A DNA stretch of 64,000 nt from Macquaria australasica. Taxonomy: Eukaryota > Chordata > Actinopteri > Centrarchiformes > Percichthyidae. Made by a program: the position numbers and the translations under genes. This document shows, one piece after another, positions 9,760 to 21,580 of the stretch. The stretch covers positions 124,001 to 188,000 of the forward strand of contig SEMN01000071.1 of assembly GCA_005408345.1 (NCBI GenBank), written 5' to 3'. Position 1 is the stretch's first letter. Every line of letters begins with the position of its first letter. Below the pieces are notes generated by a model. That model saw nothing but the letters and a program-made list of their open reading frames with translations, did no database searches and was not told the DNA's origin.

Positions 9760-11680
9760 CTAGAAAGGAGAGGAAAGAGGAGTGGTAGACAGAGAGAGTT
9801 ACAATGAGAGTAACTTAAAATGACTCGTCACCCTTTAAATCACATGTAAATATATTTTGATGACTGAGACACAAAGCAGATCCCCAGGCTCACGCCCTCC
9901 TTCCACTCTAATACTCTCTGGAGAAGCAGATGTGCTGTACAATACACTTTCATAAGAGCTTCAGTACCGTATAGAGCATGCCAAGTAGAGTAAGGGTCAC
10001 TGTCGCCTTCCTGCTCCTCGTCCTCCACCACCTCTGGCAGCGTCACAGGAAGCTCTCGCTCCTCCTGGCCTCCCAGCACGCCCACAGCGTGGCCCAAGTC
10101 TGATCCCACACCAGCAGCCCCAGCTTTCATATGAGCTCCTTCCACTAGAGGCAGCAGAGAGAGGAGCACCAACAGCACCACCTACAGGAGACAGAAATCA
10201 CGTGTTCTGAGGGATTTCTTTAACTGACTTTCTTGCTTTTCGTGTCTAACATTAGCATTTATTTATTTGAGTCATGTTTCTGTTCAGCTGAAAAATGTAA
10301 GTCCACCATTCCCCTCTCCTTTCAGGCTCTGTTTCAGCTCCTGAGGGAAATATCTGGCTTTTTAGCTGCTAAATGCTCCATGTGTTCAGCAGCTAGTCGC
10401 TAACTTTGTCTGTCTGCTGTTTAAAACTCAAACAGTAAAGTTACAGGCTGTAAAACCAGAACAATCAGCTGACAGACGCTGAAAAGCTACATAGCCCCTA
10501 GTGTCACTACAGCCCTTTCACATTACACAAACTCATTCGATCCATTGTTAATATAGAAATATTGATTAGTGCAGCTTTAAGTAGATTTATAATGATGCAT
10601 TGTACTCAAATACTTCTAAAAAGGCAAGAATTTACAGAGTGGCGTATTCTGCTATCTGCTTTTAGCTTTTTTTTTTATTCATAAGGCAATCTCATGTCTG
10701 TACATATGAAGTTGGGGCTCTATATTTAGCAAACAAGATATAACATGTTAATAAGTGAGCTTTAGAAGTGCTAGTAGACAGAGCCAGGCAAGCTGTTTTC
10801 CCCTGTTTTCAGTCTTTATGCTAAGCTAAGCATCTGCTAATAGCTTCATACAGACATGAGAGCGGTGTCTCTCTCGTTTAACTCACCAAGAAAGCAAATA
10901 AGCATATTTGCCAAAATGTCAAAATATTCCTTTAAGTAGATGTTTGATGAGGCATTGTCAGCTATTTCTAGAAAGGTAAGAATGACAGAGTGCTGGCTTC
11001 GAGCCCTCTTCTTTTTCTTGCAAAGAAAAGACGGTCACCACCAGAGGAATTGGCTGTTTGGTCTTTTGCTTTCATGGCAACCGTACACTTAGTAACACTT
11101 AGTAACAAAGCTAAGTTGACAAAGTGCTTTACAGATATAAAACAGATTAAGAAAATAAGATTATATTTATAAGAGCACATAAAAAACAAAAGCTTCAAAA
11201 GCTCTTCATACGAGCTGCAGCAGTACTTTGTCTTAAGCCTATTTCATCAAAAGTGATCTCACTTACTCTTCAGTAATACTTAAGTCAAATAACTCTGCTT
11301 TGTTTCCGCCCTGGAACAAGCTTTGTCCATTGGCTTATAATTTAGCAATGAAAGCTTCGGCACTGACATGGTTTTATGGAAAGCTCAGTTCTGAGCCTTG
11401 TGGGGATGGATATCATTAAGAATTTATACCTACACATAACTCATCCTCTGGTTTATAGTGGTCTGTACAGTGGAAATGAAAAATGATGAGGCTAGGTTAT
11501 TTGCAGAGATGGTGATTTCATATATGTGAATGGCAAATATGAAGAGTGAGAAAAAGACAGAGACGGAGAGTAGAAGAAGTGACAGAAGATAAGAGAGAGA
11601 AAAAGCAGAGGAAGAAGATTTTCAGGGTGCTCTTTTGGCAACAATGTCCGTTTCTGACTAACCTTGGCCTTTGCTGACAT
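9248..11680 (-). CDS. artn: Artemin, GDNF-family neurotrophic ligand, three coding exons
   Basis: Artemin is a secreted cystine-knot growth factor of the GDNF family; the family signals through GFRalpha3 and RET to guide and sustain peripheral neurons. The spliced frame 11680-11663, 10181-9968, 9759-9248 gives 744 bases, or 247 residues, with phases 0 and 1 matching at both junctions. It starts MSAKAK and runs into a hydrophobic signal core, VVLLVLLSLLPLVEG. An acidic prodomain follows, then a Lys/Arg-Glu low-complexity tract (about residues 113-141) and a mature domain of about 100 residues (148-247). That domain has the seven family cysteines, FCVGSC, a Cys-Cys pair in SHPCCRP, and MCIG at the C-terminus. 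The motif CCRPDRYEPVSFMD followed by TWRT matches artemin better than GDNF, neurturin or persephin. One sequon (NGS) is present in the mature part. The gene converges with ptger4 and lies in the same orientation as st3gal3. Confidence 0.92.
9968..10181 (-). CDS. artn: artn middle coding exon (signal core and prodomain)
   Basis: The acceptor is CTCCTGTAG before GTGGTGCTGTTGG, and the donor is CTATACG|GTACTG with GT at 9967-9966. The exon encodes the hydrophobic signal core and an acidic prodomain ending STWHALY. Its 214 bases leave one base over, which pairs with the two-base start of the next exon. Confidence 0.88.
10330..10580 (-). repeat. Dispersed repeat family B, copy 1 (inverted)
   Basis: It holds reverse-complement versions of AGCATTTAGCAGCTAAA and of a block ending GAAATATTGATTAGTGCAGCTTTA. 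The same family occurs at 18636-19130 and 21268-21580 in plus orientation and at 39737-39888 in minus orientation. Confidence 0.65.
10690..10935 (+). repeat. Dispersed percomorph repeat, copy 2
   Basis: It contains AAGATATAACATGTTAATAA, GACAGAGCCAGGCAAGCTG, CAGTCTTTATGCTAAGC and AGAAAGCAAATAAGCATATT, ending AATATTCCTTTAA. It is more complete than the copy at 218-352. Confidence 0.7.
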
Positions 11681-11733
11681 TACAGAGGTAATCTCCTGTC
11701 TATCCTTCCTCCGAACCCTCCATCTGGTCCCAC
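11663..11733 (-). CDS. artn: artn exon carrying the probable start codon
   Basis: The acceptor TTTATCTTTCTCTCCAG before GTGGGACC has a long pyrimidine tract, and the donor is GCCAAG|GTTAGT (GT at 11662-11661). The ATG at 11680-11678 gives MSAKAK, then splices in phase 0 to the signal core. The reading frame stays open across the whole exon upstream of this ATG, so a longer N-terminus from the preceding exon is possible. The bases 11733-11681 are therefore either leader or extra coding sequence. Confidence 0.72.
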
Positions 11734-12384
11734 CTGGAGAGAAAGATAAAGAGAGGGAGAGAGGAATGTAAGAACAAGAACAAGGCTTCACTCTGTCAAC
11801 CTTCCTCCTCCCAGAACTCCCCATGAAAAGGGTAACATAAACTAAAGGCACAACATGCGGGCATGATGTCTATACATTCACAATTGTCCAGATACTGTAA
11901 AACAAAAACAGCCCCGTGGGCCCCTGAGAAAGCCGACATGTCACATAAATCACGTCCTCAATGCATGAGGACGGCGTGTTTGTTGCTGCTTCAGTAAAAG
12001 ACCAGTGTTTGCTGCCAGCTAGCATGGCTAGTGTTGGCTTGTCGGTTCATACATCCATGCAAACAGCCCCAGTCTGGCAACAAAAGGCAGCATCTGCGAT
12101 ACACTTGTCAAAGGCATTCTTCAGGGTTATTCCTGTGGCAGAGGTACAAGCAGGGGGAACCAGGCATAGCGAGAGCACTTCGCGGAGGTCCCAGGCAAAA
12201 ACCACAGAGATGCAGGACAGGTGATAAGAGGTGTCACGGATGCAGATGTTTATATACAGTACGTGCAGTGTGGAGGATTGTGCTGGCTGCGGAGCGCCAC
12301 ACGTCCCGAACATGAGGTCATCAAGGTTCTTTTGTGGCCCCCCAAAAGTGAAACTCAGCGGAGGTCAGAGCATCACGTACTTCA

Positions 12385-12570
12385 AAAACGGGAGTAGTAC
12401 TCAGTGGTAGTAACTTTACATGTTCCTTGTCTATCTTGAATCAGTTCTACACATAAGAATTGCTACAGGAAAAGTCATGGGATCACCAAAGTCATTAAGA
12501 TACATCCTCTGGGGACCTTGAACGTCTGTACAAAGTTTCATGGCAATCCATCCAATAATAATAATCCATC
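12385..12570 (-). repeat. Dispersed repeat family C, fragment
   Basis: It contains ATCACCAAAGTCATTAAGA, GACCTTGAACGTCTGTACAA and TTTCATGGCAATCCATCC. It parallels the inverted copy at 31985-32430 and the plus copy at 17845-18250. Confidence 0.6.
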
Positions 12571-12663
12571 CATCTCTTTTAATGGTCTTATGGGCATGTG
12601 GATACTGTAGTAATACTTGAAAAAACCTACCCTGTAATCTCTTATTTTTCTATGAATCATTTA

Positions 12664-12932
12664 GTCCAGTGGTTCCCAACCTTTTTGGCTGATGACCCCT
12701 TAACCATTTCAACCAGTGAGTGTTTTTTTTCCTTTGTTTTATTTGAATACTTTTTAGAGGTATGTAGAGGTAAAGTAATTTACAAGAAAAAAGCAAAAAT
12801 TTGAGAAAAAGTCTAAAAAAAATAACATAAGTTTGTTGTAGCAGATACACGTTTTTATGCTTTCCTCACGACCCCTCATGTTTGTTTAACGACCCCTTGT
12901 GGGGATCCCGACCCCCAGGTTGGGAACCACCG
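12664..12932. mobile_element. Small hAT-like non-autonomous element
   Basis: The terminal inverted repeats are AGTGGTTCCCAACCTTTTTGG on the left and AGGTTGGGAACCACC on the right, with inner GACCCCTTAA against AACGACCCC. The 8-base flanks TTTAGTCC and TTAAGTCT are similar and may be a decayed hAT target duplication. The interior is AT-rich and non-coding. Confidence 0.65.
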
Positions 12933-12934
12933 GT

Positions 12935-13345
12935 TAAGTCTATAAAACGTCAGAAAACAGTGAGAATTGCCCATCACAATTTCTCAGAGCCCAATAGAAC
13001 AACTTTAAATAGTTTGTTTTGTCCAACTTTAAGTCCAAAACCTACATATATGTATGAAATTGGTTAATTATTGATCAGCAGTTAAAACAATGTCATCACA
13101 AGGTCTGTTAGTAGCTGTTCTGGAGCTATTGATCATATCGCATGATCTTCCTCATCAGATGGAGTTTGCCCAGCTGTCATGGAATTGTAGATTCACGTTC
13201 ATGTATATAAAATCTACATCATGTAAAAGCAGCAAATCTTCACATTTGAAAAGCTGGAAGCAGCAAATGTTTGGTATTTTTGCTTAAATGATTATCAAAA
13301 TTGCTGTTGATTAAATTTCAATTAATTGATTGATTGTATTTAAAG
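12935..13345. mobile_element. Dispersed element X interrupted by element Y
   Basis: The flanks (AGTCTATAAAACGTCAGAAA on the left; CACATTTGAAAAGCTGGAAG and a TTAATTGATTGATTG tail on the right) belong to a common fish repeat, here called X. A different block, Y (about 13075-13205, with AGATGGAGTTTGCCCAGCTG), is embedded in the middle. The same X/Y arrangement recurs at 32470-33190. Confidence 0.6.
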
Positions 13346-14438
13346 AGTTGACTGCTGGGAGGAGCCTCAGGGAAGGTCAAGGTTAAAAACCTTAGGAAAT
13401 TGCACTTTGGCTGTTGCTTTGTGTCAGAGGGTTAGGGTTAGTGCACGGCTTTAAAAATCACTGTAACGTTTTAACTTTTCACAACGTCATATTTGGTTTG
13501 TATTCTCTGTCTCTTCTGCCTTTTTTATTCCGTTTCACTTTACTTTCTCCTGTAAAGTACTAACTTGTTTTGAAAAATGCTACACAAATGAAGTTAGCCT
13601 GCTTGCTTGCTAATCAACTCGTCAGTTCAGTACTAATGTCTGACCTGATATGAACAACTTTTTGAAAGAACTTTCCGCCCACAGATACCTCCAACATCTT
13701 TGAAACCACATCTGTCATCTCCAAGATGCTTTGTATAACCTTGGCACTGAACTACAGCAACACTGTACGCTCATAGTAATGTATTCAAGCGTGTGCTGTT
13801 CATGTATTTGTAGATCTCACCGATATGTAGAGTACCATGTTTATTTAACAGCCAAAAACAATCCCAGCAGTTCTGTCTGCGCAGTGAGATGGAAGACTGA
13901 CAAAAGGTTACAGATCACAGGTCACGATAAAACCTGTTGATGCATTTATGCAACCCTGCATGTTCCAGCTGTAGCGATGCAGTCGAGGGAAAGCAAAGTT
14001 ACAGACACTGAGGGGTGGGAGACGGGACAAGAGGACAAACTGAGCATAATTCAGCCAACAGACAGAGTACACGCCACCGCTGCAACCTAAAACCAAACTG
14101 TGCTGACTCCTCAGCCCTCCATCTCCCTCCGTCTCCGAGCTGATTTAAAACCTAACAGTAGTGCCAGGCGGGACAGAGGGCTGCAGATCCTCAGGAGAGG
14201 TGCCATTCTGAGTCCCTAATGCCACAGCTGGGAGTGTTTAGCCCCTTTTAGATCAGCGAGCTGGGAGTCTACGCGGGCCTGTCTGCTGGTTCATTTCACC
14301 CCAGCACTCTGGAGCTGTTTACAGCCCGACACCTCCAGCCTTTTTCGGGGATGAGGTGGGTGGGGGAGTAGAGTGGTGGAGAGAAGGAGCGGGACACTGG
14401 TCCTTGAAGAGCTCCAGACTGACACAAGTCTACTGATA

Positions 14439-14442
14439 GTGT

Positions 14443-14496
<54 letters not shown>
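14439..14496. repeat. (GT)n microsatellite, about 58 bp
   Basis: Long nearly perfect GT run with a single CT interruption. Confidence 0.92.
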
Positions 14497-14498
<2 letters not shown>

Positions 14499-17400
14499 AG
14501 TTTCAGATCCAACAGTGTGTGCAAGTGCGTGTTTCTATGTGTGTTTAGAAAGCCGAGCATGTGTTTCTTCGTTGCTCGGCTGATTAAAGCCTTTGGTTTG
14601 TCCATCAGGCTGGATGTCTGCAGCAGGAAGAGCGGAGTTCTTGTCACCTTCCATTTGCATTGTTGGTCCTCCGCGCTCCAGTTGTTGTTCACAGTTAGTT
14701 AAGTGGGTAAGCCCTCCTGAAGCAAGTACAACCCATAAACCCAGAGCCAGCTACTATTTCCAGAGCTTATTCTGCTGTTCTGAACTGCTATTACAAATAC
14801 TGTTTAAGTGCTTGGAGAGGATGGATGTGGATTTTGTTTTGGGGATATTTATGAGGCAAAAGAGTATCAGCTTTAAAACAGAGGCTGCCAACACAAAAGT
14901 AACATCAGTTCACTGACTATCATGTGCACTGAGCAGCAGTAAGCACTAAAGCAGGGATATTAAGAGAGGTTGTATTCATCACTGCTAGCATTTGGACCTT
15001 CATTTTCACAGTACAACCATCATCTGACCCCATCAACCTTATGACTATACTGACCTAAAGCCAAAACACCGTAAATATATTTGATTAAAAGTAACTTAAG
15101 ACCAGAATTTAATTTTTAAATATTTGTTTTACCATATACAATTTACAGTACATGCTGTAAATGTGTGATTTTTTGGGGGGGGAAAAACAGTAGTTATATT
15201 TGCAAGAAACAGAAAGCAGGTTAAAGCCAAACTACAGTGACTGCACTCCAGCTAGATAAGGCCAGCTGGTGAATTAGCCTTATCTAAAGCTAATTTACCC
15301 ACATGTTCCTGTTTCCTGTAATTCAAAAATAATGTTTGATGCACCAACATCTTAGTAATTGAGTTTTTCATACCACATATTATAATCTAATTATAACGGA
15401 GAAATAACACTACATATACTAGTCCCGCTGAACGCTAACTAGCGTAGCTTAGCAGAGTAGCAGTAACTCTGCAGCCTCTGACTCCAGTGGAATTCACATG
15501 ATTTGATGTGGTTAAGCAAACGTTACCTTTAAATCACATAGTTCATTTAAGAGTAATTTATTAAACTAGCTCATTAGTTAGTTATAATTAGCTAGTGGCC
15601 AACAAAGCTGAAGAAGAGACAAGAACACATTTTGCTTGTGCTCTTTAATCCAAAAAAAGATCTAAAAGTTTTTTGTAAACCCTGTCACAATGATTAATAA
15701 TCAGCCTTGAAGGCACAAAATTAAGGTTTTACAACATATATATCTGTTACACATTTGGCTACAAGAGCATTCAAACCCTTTTTTTCTCAACTTCACTGTA
15801 ACTGCTCTCTGCCTTTGTGAGGCTGTATAAATAATTCAATAATTCCAAGTGTATTACTTTCAAAGATGTGATTCAGACTTATTAATAGTGCTATTTTCAA
15901 CAGACACACATATTTGCTAAGAAAAGAAGCAGAACGACAAAATAAATGTGTTTCTGATTAGTGATCTTGGTGCCTACTGTATACTATTACATCCTCAGAC
16001 CTGAGCTTTGCCCACAGAGCCTCCATAAACCTCTCACCTTGTAAAAAAAACAAGAAAGCTCCGAGCTCTCCGGTGTTTCGCCTCCCTCTAAAAGACAAAC
16101 TTCTCTGATAATGACCTCCTATTAGAAACGCACTCTGTTCTCTGCTGTGCGCGCGTGCACGTATGTGAAATGCTCTGACCTCCAGCTTTAACCTGTCACT
16201 ACCGCGGTGCCTGATTGCAGGAGTGAGGAGAAAAACAAGACTACAGTAAATCACCGCTGGCTCAATAAAAGACACCTGCAGTGTAAGAGGAGATGCAGGA
16301 GGGAGAAGCAGAACACCAGGAGAGCCGTCTGATCACTACCAGACACTGAGAAATCTGCGGAGGTCCCACAAAACGTAGCATGATGATATCTGCTGTACTT
16401 ACATGTGCCCCAAAGCTCTGCATATATTCATCCAGAGCAGTGTGAAAACCTGTTTCGTCACTTTGCTTTAATCTTGCTTGTTGACAGAGTTTAACATCTT
16501 TCCAGAAATATGTCATACAAGAAGCTTCAGGGTGTAACGCCAAGTCCTTTACATTCTGGCTTGTTGAATGTTTTTAAAAAAAAATCTAGTTTCTAGTTTC
16601 TAGTATCTAGATTAAGAAAAGTCCTCTGGGACAGTTTTGTGATTTTGGGCTACATAAATATACTAAATTAAACTTTTTTAGACATTAATATGATGCCAAG
16701 GAGTCATGCTTTCCTGCACTTTCTCTTTCTCTTCACTTTCTCACTTTGATCGCCTCCTCCCGTTTCTCATTTTCATCATGCTTCATTTAAAGCTTCACAC
16801 ACATTAAATGTTTTTTCTCCTCTTAAATGTGCTCTCTGCCCCTTTCCGACTAAAACAATTTCACTCTTCAGCAGTTAATGACAGCGTGTCTTAACTATGC
16901 GAGGCAGCCACATAAAGTCAAAGGAGAAAAAGCTAGAGGAGGAGCGACAGAGAGAATGAGATAATAAAATAAAATAAAAAATCACATGATGACAGTAAGG
17001 AGAATTAAAAATAGAGAATGGGTTATTGTCCAGGGGAAAAGAAAAAATGAGAAAAAGATAATTGAAGCACTGAATGGGAGAAGTCTAAAAGCAGAGATAA
17101 GGTGAACACGGGGAAGCAAGGGAATGACAAAATGAGAGTGCAGAAAGTGAGCGCAGACTGAAGCCCGGTCAGTCTGTAATCCCATAATCCCTGGCAGGCA
17201 GGCAGGATGTAATTGCTCGTTAGTGCCAGTTTCCACTCTGAGGCCTGTCACTGCTGGAAAACCACAGAGCGCCGGCAAAATGAGAAACAGATAGCGGGTC
17301 CCCATGCTTCGGTTCAGATAGGTAGGGGGGCCCCCCACCCAAACACCCCCGAACACACACAGACACACATATGTGCACACACACGAGCACACACATGCTC

Positions 17401-17844
17401 TTTTCTGTCTGTTGCTCCTTTTTCCTCCTTCATTTTATTTTCTCTCATAATCCTTTCTCTGCCACACACACCACACAAGATACTTTGTCAATTTCTCACA
17501 CAGTTTCAGCACACACACAGGGGGCCGGGGTAATCAGAGGTGTGGACACTGCACAGCCTGGAGGAGGATGGTGAAGAGAGGAGTTAATCTGAATGACCTC
17601 ACCCCTCTCTGCGTTTCTCCCACCAGGAGGTTTTATGGACCGACTGACAACATCTGAGCCTGTAGGTGTCTGAGATTCTTTCAGGCCAGCGAGAGACAGT
17701 AAAGCAGGAGAGAGAAACAGGCAGTGAGGGCTGAGAGGAATAATAACATGGGCCGGGCTGAGCTGGGTTTGATTCCAACTATCCAAAACAACCAGGCCAA
17801 TGCAGTTGCTGTTCACCAACTTTAAGCTAGGAATGGTAATGTGG

Positions 17845-18250
17845 GTCTGTTGGTTGGTCCACCACTTTGGTCCAGACTGAAATATCTCAGCGACTATTGG
17901 ACGGATTATCTTGAAATTTTGTACAGACGTTCATGAATCCTACTGAACTTGGTGATCCCCTGACGTTTCTATCACCACCATCAGGTCAACATTTCAATTT
18001 GTCCAATACTTTGGTTTATAATCACACACCTGCAAAACTAAAAACGTTCCCATCAGACTGCGCTGTCCTGTGTGTTAGCGTGCTAACATGCTAAACTAAG
18101 ATGGTAAACATTATACCTACTTAACATCAGTATCTTTGCATTGTCATTGTGATCATGTTAACTTGCCAACATTAGCATTTAGCTCAAAGCCCTGCAGTGC
18201 CTTCATACAGCCTCACAGGGTCGCTAGCATGGCTGTAGACTTTTAGTCTT
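17845..18250 (+). repeat. Dispersed repeat family C, plus copy
   Basis: It contains TGAAATATCTCAGCGACTAT, CTTGAAATTTTGTACAGACG, ACTGAACTTGGTGATCCCC and GTTAGCGTGCTAACATGC, ending with TTAGCATTTAGCTCAAAGC. From memory it is a frequent percomorph repeat. Confidence 0.7.
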
Positions 18251-18254
18251 GTTT

Positions 18255-18560
18255 AGTGTTCTTGAGACTAATTGGCTATTCAAACGACAGAAAATTGCAA
18301 ACGATTTTTATAATCAATTTATCGTTTGATTCATTTATCAACCAAAATGTATAAAATGTTCTGCTTACAGTTTCTAAAATGTGAAGACTGGCTGCTTTTC
18401 TCTGTTTTGGATTTGGATTTTGAACTGTTGGGACAGGTCACACAAGCAATTTGAAGATGTCACCTTGGGGTTTGGGAAGTTTTGGTGAGCATTTTTTCAC
18501 CGTTTCCTGACATTTTATAAACGTCTAAATGACTAAACGATTAATCAGATAATGTAGTAG
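18255..18560 (-). repeat. Dispersed element X, solo copy
   Basis: It contains AATCAATTTATCGTTTGATT, AGCAATTTGAAGATGTCACC and GTTTCCTGACATTTTATAAA, ending ACGATTAATCAGATAAT. Here X has no Y block inside. Confidence 0.65.
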
Positions 18561-18635
18561 TATAGTACTTTTCATGTAGAAGCTGAAGTCTGAGTTATGA
18601 ATTATTTGCATAACCAGATTCAACTAATATCAATA

Positions 18636-19130
18636 TTTAAAGCTGCTCTAGTCAATATTTTTATACAAACAATGGATCAAATGGCTGTGTGTCATTTGAA
18701 AGAAGTCGCTTGTAATGATAAACACATAGAAAATTATCACCTGACTCTGCTGTTTCCCTCAGCTCTGTGGAGCATTTCAGGGTCTTTAAGCTCTTTGTTT
18801 TGGTGGACACTCTTATCAGCCTCATTTTGGGCGCAATAGGCAGCTGTTTTTAGCAAACAGACAAAGTTAGCAAGTAGCTGGTGAACATAGTGGAGCATTT
18901 AGCAGCTAAAGACCCAGATATTTCCCTTATGAGATGGTGAAGACCAAAGTAGAGCTAGAAGAGTGAATACTGGACTCAAAATGAATGTTGGTGTTGCTAT
19001 GTATCTGCTGGATGTGTAAATAGCTGTTTGCTAACATTTTCACTTTATGACATGATAATATATCAATGATGTGCTTACAGCTTGTTGCCCGCAGGTAGCC
19101 ATAATAATAATAATAATAATAATAATGCAG
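18636..19130 (+). repeat. Dispersed repeat family B, copy 2, ending in (AAT)n
   Basis: It starts near AAAGCTGCTCTAGTCAATAT and contains AGCATTTAGCAGCTAAAGAC. It ends after a (TAA)n tract at 19101-19126 with AATGCAGCTTTA. It is the longest of the four copies. Confidence 0.65.
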
Positions 19131-20419
19131 CTTTACAATACATCTTCAATATTATGGTGATTATCTTGCTGATCGTCAGCTTGTGCAGGGTTAACTAGCC
19201 ACAGATTATGGAGAACAGTGCCTCTTTCAAGCTTTGCCTGTAGGGTTAAACAGTCCAACCTGGTCCTTATTAGAAGTACCTATTAGAGGTAAACTTATTG
19301 GTTGCCTAATAATAAACCTGAGTGATTAGTGATTTACTTCACTGACCCTGCAGCCTTCTCCCCACACCAAAGAGAGGAGCTCCAGAAAAACGTGTCTAAT
19401 GGTTCTTCAGTGGGATAAATGAAGCACTTTCAGTGGACAACAATGTGTTTGAAGTGTAACAGTTCTGGATTAACGCTCTCATACGTGCAGGTTCAACTTG
19501 CCAAAGGTGCTGCGGAGAGTTACTGTCTGCGGGTCATCAAAGCACCGGGATCAGCGGGGTCACAACAAGACCGATAAAATGCATGTTTCCACGGGACGTA
19601 AAAGTGTCACCTGTGACCAGCAAGTTAACCTCGAGCTGCAACGCTGATGGCATTATTATGACAGACAGAGAGACAGAGAGAAAGAGCTGCTGTCATTATC
19701 TCAGGCACCAAAGCCATCTGGCTCTACTAAAGGAAACATATTCTCACTGTGAAGCATCATTGCTGCTGGAGACAAACCCCAGAGAGCTGAGGCTGTAATA
19801 GAGCTCACAGCCGAGGAAACTGACTGATATATAACGGGAATATCCAGGTATCTGGCAACCAAATGGAGCTGTAAAAATAACAAAATGACTGCAGTCTCCA
19901 ACAGCGTCATGGATACAGGAATAAATGGTATCACATCGGTCCTGAAATGATAGTATGTTGATTTAGCTGCTCAGATATCTCAGACACTCCCTTAATGTTT
20001 CTGGTTTCAGAGATACAAATCAAACTCTTTCTTTTGCATTTACATGTTTCTGTTCTTCTACTTGCCTGATTAATCACTACTTGTGTGGTAAATATACCAA
20101 ATAAAAGCTGTTACTGCAGCAGGTAGGCACTCTGTCAACTCCTGCCAGGACCTCTGGCTTCCCTCTCATCATGTCAATCTGTCAATAACATTTAATTTAG
20201 AGAAAAGAAAAACGGAACCATAATCACCATCCAACAGTGCATCAGTTAGTTAAACTGGCTTTGTCATAAAGTAACCTGAAATAACAAATGTGCTACTTAG
20301 TTTGTGCAATCAGTTGGTTTTGTGTCCACAATGGGGAGGAAACCTTATGTAAAGACTAATGTGTGACGTTTGGGCTGAAATAAACCAAGTGGATTATCTG
20401 CCAACCTAGAGGAAGCCGA

Positions 20420-20740
20420 GAACGGCCGTGCTTGCAATTATTTTTTTAATCCCGTTATCTCGAGATAACGAGTTAATTATCCCGTTATCTCGAGATAACG
20501 GGCTTTGTTATCTCGAGATAACGAGTTAATTACACACCTGATTTCAGCCTTCAAGATCACTGTCATGACTGTTGCGGAGGATTCATAACTGAACAGAGGA
20601 CTGATCTGAATGTTATCTCTGACAGAAAGACACAATGCAATTTCTGCCTGTGTTAGACCTTGATTGAAGTACAGTCTGATGTGTTGATCAGTAATGGGTA
20701 GGCCTACACCTTGGTCTGACATTTTCAGTTTAACTCAGTT
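20420..20740 (-). mobile_element. Transposon remnant: transposase N-terminal fragment plus triple palindrome
   Basis: A short minus-strand frame (20722-20477) begins MSDQGVG and contains ITDQHIRLYFNQGLTQAEIA and LCLSVRDNIQIS, a helix-turn-helix-like start. I recall this from fish transposase-like proteins with an integrase core (probably the IS3EU type). The similarity stops soon after, and the frame runs into a terminal region with three copies of the 16-bp palindrome GTTATCTCGAGATAAC. This looks like an internally deleted copy: 5' coding end joined to a terminus. The family assignment is from memory. Confidence 0.55.
20454..20522. repeat. Three copies of a perfect 16-bp palindrome
   Basis: GTTATCTCGAGATAAC occurs at 20454-20469, 20484-20499 and 20507-20522. 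The middle copy extends to a 22-bp perfect palindrome (20481-20502). Spacers contain GAGTTAATTATCCC. They sit at the edge of the transposon remnant and probably form its terminal subrepeats. Confidence 0.9.
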
Positions 20741-21267
20741 GCCGTCAAGACGTCATCTAAGCATGCTGGCATGGCACTCCTGAGCCAACATCTATTGATT
20801 AGAGGAAAAGAAATGGATATGTAGTTTATTAAAATATAAACAGCTGTCGGTAAAGCATAATTTGGGTTTATGCAACTTGGGTCTTATTTCTATAACTTTG
20901 TCATCTTTTCTAATGGTTATGATAAGGTACTCACCAAAGTTATTGCAGTTATCTCAAAACAGCAAAATTGGTAAAAAAATAGGTCCCATGGGGAAAGAAA
21001 CACAAGCAGTCAGATAATCAGACAACAGCTGACAACAGTTTATCCAGATTATTTAAACCACTTTGTTTGAAGGTAAAACCAAAAATTTGTGCACCAGAAA
21101 TGTCGCTAATAATCCATTATTGCACAGAAAAAATTGTGTGTGCAGAAAACTAGTCGGCCTGTAAACTGTGATGGATGTTTAACGGATAGTTTGTGTAATC
21201 CTTTTACTGTTTGCCTTTATTTCCTCCTCCAAATATGGTAAATTTAGCTAGCTTTGGGATTTGGTTT

Positions 21268-21580
21268 AAAGCTGCACTAATCGATATTCTTATATTGACA
21301 ATGGACTAGATGACTATGTGAGCATTTAGCAGCTAAAGAGCCAAATATTTCCTTCAGGAGTTGGTGGAGACAAAAACAGAGCTAAAAGGAGAGTGAATAC
21401 TGGACTTACAATTTCATTTGGACTAAAACACAATTCAAAATGAATACTAATGTTGCTCTGGCAATTGTAGGCAATTGTTTCTGAACATACTTGCCACAAC
21501 AACTATGTCACTGTTGTGTTTACAGCTTGTTCCGCTGCCCACAAGTGGCAAAAGAAGTCAATTAATGTAGCTTTAATAAC
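21268..21580 (+). repeat. Dispersed repeat family B, copy 3
   Basis: It begins AAAGCTGCACTAATCGATAT, contains AGCATTTAGCAGCTAAAGAG and GAGAGTGAATACTGGACTTA, and ends AATGTAGCTTTAATAA. It closely parallels the copy at 18636-19130. Confidence 0.7.

Noticed and set aside
14291..14702. Opposed frames of 109 and 133 codons
   Set aside because: They are mostly Val-Cys or Thr-His repeats translated from the GT microsatellite.
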